From: Candidatus Bathyarchaeota archaeon
Lineage (GTDB): Archaea; Thermoproteota; Bathyarchaeia; TCS64
Reading direction: 5' to 3'
Assembly (NCBI GenBank): GCA_026014515.1
Contig: JAOZIG010000235.1
Span: forward strand, 1 to 9,728
Length of the DNA: 9,728 nucleotides
A program made the translations under genes and the position numbers. This document shows, piece by piece, positions 6,216-9,728 of the stretch (the first letter of the stretch is position 1; each line of letters starts with the position of its first letter). The notes below the pieces were generated by a model, which saw nothing but the letters and a program-made list of their open reading frames with translations, was not told the origin of the DNA and made no database searches.

Positions 6216-6785
6216 ATGCAAGCATTACCCAGAAGCTTCTACAACCGCAGAACAGATACAGTGGCAAATGAGCTACTGGGCAAGATACTGGTTCGAAGAC
6301 TTGATGACGAGCTTCTCGGTGGCGTAATCGTTGAGACCGAGGCATATTTCGGTGCAGATGACCCTGCTAGTCGAGCCTATGAGGGTTTGAAGACGTATAA
6401 CCGGGTGATGTTTGAGGAGTCGGGGCGTGTTTTCATATATAATGTGCACAAGTACTGGATGCTGAACCTGATTGCCCACGATAATGGTGTCGGTGGTATA
6501 CTCATCAGAGCCATAGAACCCACTATGGGGCTCGATATAATGAGACAGAATCGTCCAGTGAAACGCTTACGGGACCTTACAAGTGGACCCGGCAAACTGA
6601 GCTTAGCACTAGATGTTGATAAAGGGTTGAATGGTGTTGATGCGACTTCTGCAGATAGCCCTGTGTATGTTTTTGATAACGAGTACAAGCATGATGTAGG
6701 TACCAGTCACAGAATAGGGGTAACCAGAGACCTACCAGAACACTATCGGTATTATGTAAAAAACAATGAGTTTGTATCCAAATAG
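6216..6785 (+). CDS. Alkyladenine (3-methyladenine) DNA glycosylase, AAG/MPG family, with variant active site
   Basis: A 189-residue monofunctional base-excision enzyme that removes alkylated or deaminated purines such as 3-methyladenine and hypoxanthine. Family signatures run the full length: RSFYNRRTDTVANELLGKIL (6-25), VIVETEAYFGADDPAS (37-52), VFIYN (72-76), GGILIRAIEP (93-102) and LTSGPGKLSLAL (121-132). By alignment with human AAG, E42 matches catalytic E125, Y44 matches Y127, Y75 matches Y159 and R98 matches R182. Two positions differ: R53 stands where the family usually has His (H136), and the usual YGM segment holding intercalating Y162 reads NVHKYW and is about one residue shorter. 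The enzyme may be a divergent archaeal subgroup with shifted substrate range. The ATG at 6216 lacks an SD. The gene converges on the CoA-transferase with 6 nt between stops. Confidence 0.93.
   Translation: MQALPRSFYNRRTDTVANELLGKILVRRLDDELLGGVIVETEAYFGADDPASRAYEGLKTYNRVMFEESGRVFIYNVHKYWMLNLIAHDNGVGGILIRAIEPTMGLDIMRQNRPVKRLRDLTSGPGKLSLALDVDKGLNGVDATSADSPVYVFDNEYKHDVGTSHRIGVTRDLPEHYRYYVKNNEFVSK
6758..6763 (-). terminator. Oligo-T tract downstream of the CoA-transferase
   Basis: Six T on the minus strand, 29 nt past the CoA-transferase stop and inside the convergent glycosylase gene. Archaeal RNA polymerase can terminate at such tracts without a hairpin. This is weak evidence alone. Confidence 0.25.
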
Positions 6786-6801
6786 AAGGGATTAGCCCTT
6801 C
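6785..6801. repeat. Short inverted repeat at the convergent stop-codon junction
   Basis: GAAGGG (6785-6790) and CCCTTC (6796-6801) flank a 5-nt loop, and together they span the stop codons of the glycosylase and the CoA-transferase. It could form a 6-bp hairpin in both transcripts, but no T tract follows directly, so a terminator role is uncertain. Confidence 0.3.
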
Positions 6802-7955
6802 CACTGGACTATGGCGCCTTGTTTCTCTAAGGCATCCAGTTCCTCTTCGGTCTTACCCAGTTTCTCCTTCAAGACCTCTCGGGTATGCTGACCCAGCATT
6901 GGCGCTGGTCCTGTTACCTCTCCGGGGGTCTCGCTGAACTTGACTGGGAAGTTTGGTACAAGGTGTTTACCAGCCGCAGCATGGTCTACCTCGACCCACA
7001 TATCACGTGCCTTGAGGTGGGGGTCCCACATGGCTTCATGCGCCTCATAGATGGGTGCACATGGGAAACCAAGTTTCGCTAGCCAGTCAAAGGCTTCTAT
7101 CTTGGTCATGTCCTTGATGCGTTCAACAACCATATCCTTGTTTACCTCATCGACACCAAGCTCCTCTTTCAGGTTCTCCACTGCCTTGCTCCGCTCACCA
7201 GCGATCTGCACCCATCCATCCTTAACGGGCAGTATACCCCAGATGCGCTGTGGGTCTCTTGGGCGCCCTTGACGACGGTCAATGGGGCTTTCCTTGAACA
7301 AGTCGTATGCTACTGATGCGCAGCAGTTGAAGGCTACCATGGTGTCTATCTGGCAGACATCGATCATCTGACCGACGCCTGTCTTGTCACGGTGCCTGAT
7401 GGCTGCTACGATGCTAAACGCTGCATACATGGCTGGTCCTAGGTCACCTAGGGCTCCCGCCATGGTGATTGGTGGGCCCTCATAATCATAGTTCTTGCCT
7501 GTTGCGTATGTGTGACCGCTGATTGCTTCTGCGACGACTGCGTATGAGCCATATCGACTGTATGGTCCGCTTTGACCGAATCCACTCAGTGCAGCGTAGA
7601 TAACATTGGGATTAAGCTCCTTCAACACATCATAGCCTAGACCTAACCTTTCCATGGTGCCTGGTGCAAAGTTCTGTATAACCACGTCACTCTGTTTGAC
7701 AAGTTCTTTGATCATGTCCATGACCTCTGGGTTCTTGAGGTCCATGCTGATGTCACGTTTGTTGAGGTTTAGGGCGTAGAAGGTTGAGCTTACTCCTTTG
7801 TAGAGTTCTCCGGGGCCCATTCTGCCGATGGTTCCCCATGGTGGCTCGACTTTTACTACCTCTGCTCCTAGCTCTGCTAGCATCATGGTTGTGTATGGTC
7901 CGAACCATACATGTGTGAAGTCTAGTATTTTGATGTCTTCCAGTATCTTCTTCAT
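6792..7955 (-). CDS. Class III (CaiB/BaiF) acyl-CoA transferase
   Basis: A 387-residue member of the family III CoA-transferases (formyl-CoA:oxalate, carnitine, mesaconate and 2-methylmalate types), which move CoA between carboxylic acids through an Asp-anhydride intermediate. The N-terminal LEDIKILDFTHVWFGPYTTM (5-24) and LAELGAEVVKVEPP (26-39) form the CoA-binding Rossmann-like part. FYALNLNKRDISMDLK (59-74) and VVIQNFAPGTMERLGLGYDV (91-110) are family hallmarks. GALGDLGPAMYA (167-178) carries the catalytic Asp, D171. A late Arg/His-containing segment, APMLGQHTREVLKE, is also typical. Length is normal and all core residues are present, so an active enzyme is expected, but substrates cannot be read from sequence. 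The ATG at 7955 has no SD, suggesting a short leader. It is divergent from the amidohydrolase; whether they share a pathway is unknown. Confidence 0.95.
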   Translation of the reverse strand: MKKILEDIKILDFTHVWFGPYTTMMLAELGAEVVKVEPPWGTIGRMGPGELYKGVSSTFYALNLNKRDISMDLKNPEVMDMIKELVKQSDVVIQNFAPGTMERLGLGYDVLKELNPNVIYAALSGFGQSGPYSRYGSYAVVAEAISGHTYATGKNYDYEGPPITMAGALGDLGPAMYAAFSIVAAIRHRDKTGVGQMIDVCQIDTMVAFNCCASVAYDLFKESPIDRRQGRPRDPQRIWGILPVKDGWVQIAGERSKAVENLKEELGVDEVNKDMVVERIKDMTKIEAFDWLAKLGFPCAPIYEAHEAMWDPHLKARDMWVEVDHAAAGKHLVPNFPVKFSETPGEVTGPAPMLGQHTREVLKEKLGKTEEELDALEKQGAIVQWKG

Positions 7956-7997
7956 GATAACGAAAACAAGTCCGATAGTCGTAGATAATATTTTGGC

Positions 7998-8003
7998 TTT
8001 AAA
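7998..8003. promoter_or_regulatory. Palindromic TATA-like element midway between divergent CoA-transferase and amidohydrolase genes
   Basis: TTTAAA (in CTTTAAAA on the plus strand) lies centrally in the 92-nt gap 7956-8047. The starts at 7955 and 8048 are almost equally distant (about 46-47 nt), so either transcript would have a leader near 20 nt. One element could serve one gene or both. GATAATATTTT (7984-7994) is an alternative TATA for the minus gene. No SD precedes either gene. Confidence 0.35.
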
Positions 8004-8047
8004 ACGGTCTGCGAAGTCTTAACTAGTGTTTCAGCCTTTTCTCAACC

Positions 8048-9361
8048 ATGACGGATTCATATCAAACCATCAAAAAACACGTAGAATCCATAAAAATAAT
8101 CGACACCCACGAACATCTTCCCTCAGAAGAGCAGCGCATCTCCAAACAAGTTGATGTCCTCAACGAGTTCTATCTCCACTACACATCATCAGACCTAATC
8201 GCGGCTGGCATGAGTGAGGAGGAGCTGCTCTATACACGAGACACATCAATCTCCTTTGATGATCGCTGGGAGGTATTTGAGCCATGGTGGCAAAGCATCA
8301 GAAATACAGGGTACTCACGTTGTGTAGAGATTGCTGCCCATGACCTATATGGTGTGGACGGTATCAACCGGGATACCTACCAGCAACTGCAGAAGCGATT
8401 AACCGAGCACAACAAGCCGGGGCTCTACCGGTGGGTTCTCAAGGAGAAGGCGGGTATCGAGATAAGCATCCTTGATGAGTTGACCGGTAGCCATGATGTG
8501 GACAGAGAGTTCTTCGCTCCAGTACTCAGGGTAGGCGAGTTCGTGAACCTCTCAAACCGATATGAGGTTGAATCCTATGCTAAGATGCTTGGTGGAACGG
8601 TTCACAGCTTTGATGACTTGGTTAACGTGGTTAAGACCCGTTTCAAGTTCTTGGAGAGCATTATAGCCGGTATCAAGATAGCGTTAGCCTACCGGCGACC
8701 CCTGTATTTCGAGAAACGGAGCTTCGCTGAAGCTGAGGAGGCCTTTAACGCCATCTACAAGACACGTACATTCCACAGGGAGGTCATAGACGCTGACAAG
8801 GGCTACAGCAGGATGACTCCAGATTCACCGGGGACTGATGCGTTGAAGCCTATGCAGGATTATCTTGTTCACCTAGCCATCGTTGAGGCCGAGAAACGGG
8901 GTATGCCGATACAGATACACACGGGGCTTCATGAGGGAAACGAGAACATACTCACCAACAGCGACCCTATGCAGCTTGTGAACCTATTCATGGAGTACCG
9001 GGACGCGAAATTCGATATATTCCACGGTAGCTGGCCCTACTGTGGACAATTAGGAGCACTAGCCAAGAACTTCCCCAACGTCTACCTCGACATGAGTTGG
9101 ATGCACATCATCAGTCCACAAAAGGCAAGAACAGCACTATCCGAGTGGCTTGACGAGGTGCCGGTAAACAAGATTCTGGGCTTCGGCGGGGATTATCTTG
9201 CTGTTGAGGGCTCGTATGGGCATTCTGTGATAGCGCGAGACAACATCTCGAAGGTATTGGCAGGTAAGGTTGATGATGGAGACTATTGCGTTGATGAGGC
9301 TAAACGGTATGCTTCTATGATGCTCAGAGATAACCCAATGAAACTTTTCTTTAAAAAATAG
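8048..9361 (+). CDS. Metal-dependent amidohydrolase (Amidohydro_2/uronate isomerase-related)
   Basis: A 437-residue TIM-barrel hydrolase of the amidohydrolase superfamily. The first-strand metal motif is IDTHEHLP (18-25, H21 and H23). Later candidates are QIHTGLHEG (289-297, H291), DIFHGSWPY (323-331, H326) and GFGGDYLAVEGSYGH (378-392, D382). The last is the C-terminal Asp of strand 8. YLDMSWMHIISP (346-357) precedes it. The long insert between strand 1 and the next histidines, and an ending that resembles uronate isomerases (DEAKRYASMMLRDNPMKLFF), set it apart from small Amidohydro_2 decarboxylases. IAGIKIALAYRRPLYF (206-221) contains a conserved-looking Lys (K210), possibly on a central strand. 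The reaction could be hydrolysis, decarboxylation or sugar-acid isomerisation. The ATG at 8048 is the first in frame near the motif, and no SD is seen. Confidence 0.86.
   Translation: MTDSYQTIKKHVESIKIIDTHEHLPSEEQRISKQVDVLNEFYLHYTSSDLIAAGMSEEELLYTRDTSISFDDRWEVFEPWWQSIRNTGYSRCVEIAAHDLYGVDGINRDTYQQLQKRLTEHNKPGLYRWVLKEKAGIEISILDELTGSHDVDREFFAPVLRVGEFVNLSNRYEVESYAKMLGGTVHSFDDLVNVVKTRFKFLESIIAGIKIALAYRRPLYFEKRSFAEAEEAFNAIYKTRTFHREVIDADKGYSRMTPDSPGTDALKPMQDYLVHLAIVEAEKRGMPIQIHTGLHEGNENILTNSDPMQLVNLFMEYRDAKFDIFHGSWPYCGQLGALAKNFPNVYLDMSWMHIISPQKARTALSEWLDEVPVNKILGFGGDYLAVEGSYGHSVIARDNISKVLAGKVDDGDYCVDEAKRYASMMLRDNPMKLFFKK
9353..9358 (-). terminator. Oligo-T terminator candidate for the split-barrel gene
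   Basis: Six T on the minus strand, 12 nt past the stop of the right-edge gene and inside the end of the convergent amidohydrolase. This fits archaeal hairpin-free termination. Confidence 0.35.
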
Positions 9362-9370
9362 GATTGGAGA

Positions 9371-9728
9371 TTACTCCACCTTTTTCCCTGCGTCTGGACC
9401 GGGCTGCAGATAGTATATCTCCATTGGGGTGAGGATTACTGCTTCCTTGGCGGGGAGCATCATTCCGCTTTGCTCGTAGAAACCCTGCGCCATCTTCTTT
9501 CCTTGCTCGTACTCTGGTCCCGCTGTCTTGAACTCGACATTACCCTTGACTTGGTATGCCTTGTGAGACTCCATGTCATACGCTGAGACACTTGCCCATC
9601 CTGTTTTCTCCATGTTGCTACGGGTTTTGTCCATGAAATTGTTAATGAGGACGATTTTGTCGCCTTGTATCCACCAGAAGCGTACATAGCTGCTGTTGGG
9701 TTTGCCTTGTTGGTCTGCGGTTGCGAGG
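9371..9728 (-). CDS. Pyridoxamine 5'-phosphate oxidase-like flavin split-barrel protein (5' end outside window)
   Basis: The open frame reaches the right edge without a stop, giving 118 C-terminal residues; the start is missing. The visible part begins LATADQQGKPNSSYVRFWWI, followed by GDKIVLINNFMDKTRSNME and WASVSAYDMESHKAYQVKG. This beta-strand pattern is typical of PNPOx-like (PF01243-type) FMN- or F420-binding split barrels: small-molecule oxidoreductases or general stress proteins of about 130-160 residues. MDKTRSNME fits the cofactor-phosphate contact region, where family members have xRKxxNL-like sequence. An internal Met at 9634 could be mistaken for the start, but the conserved strands before it show that the gene is longer. 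It converges on the amidohydrolase with 9 nt between them. Cofactor and substrate cannot be decided. Confidence 0.85.
   Translation of the reverse strand, partial: LATADQQGKPNSSYVRFWWIQGDKIVLINNFMDKTRSNMEKTGWASVSAYDMESHKAYQVKGNVEFKTAGPEYEQGKKMAQGFYEQSGMMLPAKEAVILTPMEIYYLQPGPDAGKKVE
9381..9385 (+). terminator. Oligo-T terminator candidate for the amidohydrolase
   Basis: Five T on the plus strand, about 20 nt past the amidohydrolase stop and inside the convergent gene. The short tract makes this weak. Confidence 0.25.

Noticed and set aside
9371..9634. A complete 87-residue protein starting at the ATG at 9634
   Set aside because: The same frame stays open to the window edge and encodes conserved split-barrel strands before this Met, so 9634 is an internal codon.
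1..9728. tRNA, rRNA, CRISPR arrays, insertion sequences or attachment sites
   Set aside because: No cloverleaf-like sequence, regularly spaced repeats, transposase or integrase genes, or terminal inverted repeats were seen by eye on either strand.

Overview
The window is archaeal. The best evidence is a co-oriented minus-strand block of archaeal information-processing genes: translation initiation factor aIF1A, the atypical kinase Rio1, a two-KH-domain Dim2/Pno1-type ribosome biogenesis protein, and DNA topoisomerase VI subunit B, which runs off the left edge. Further support comes from tight overlaps, GTG and TTG starts, Shine-Dalgarno (SD) sites 7-8 nt upstream of several operon genes, and first genes with no SD. 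GC content looks moderate. I cannot fix the phylum. Asgard, Bathyarchaeia-like and euryarchaeal lineages all remain possible.

Layout. Minus strand, positions 1-2770: aIF1A -> Rio1 -> Dim2-like KH protein -> Top6B, almost certainly one operon (14-nt gap, 23-nt overlap, 1-nt overlap). Minus strand, 2878-4361: an inositol monophosphatase/fructose bisphosphatase-family enzyme coupled to SfsA by a 4-nt GTGA overlap. Minus strand, 4416-6112: two membrane-anchored secreted proteins coupled by an ATGA overlap. They are unlike any family I recognise by name but are recognisably paralogous to each other. Positions 6113-6215 form an A+T-rich divergent intergenic region with two inverted repeats, each overlapping a candidate TATA box. 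Plus strand, 6216-6785: an AAG/MPG-type alkyladenine DNA glycosylase with an altered active site. Minus strand, 6792-7955: a class III (CaiB/BaiF) CoA-transferase. Divergent from it on the plus strand, 8048-9361, is a metal-dependent amidohydrolase related to the Amidohydro_2/uronate isomerase group. A minus-strand flavin split-barrel protein (PNPOx-like), cut by the right edge, ends the window.

How the genes relate. The left third joins late small-subunit maturation (Rio1, Dim2), translation initiation (aIF1A) and DNA topology (Top6B), a combination known from archaeal genomes. The middle couples a sugar-phosphate or inositol-phosphate phosphatase to SfsA, whose biological role is still unclear. 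The right part holds metabolic genes with separate promoters and no obvious shared pathway. No tRNA, rRNA, CRISPR array, insertion sequence or phage gene was recognised. The least explained parts are the paralogous exported pair and its divergent control region.
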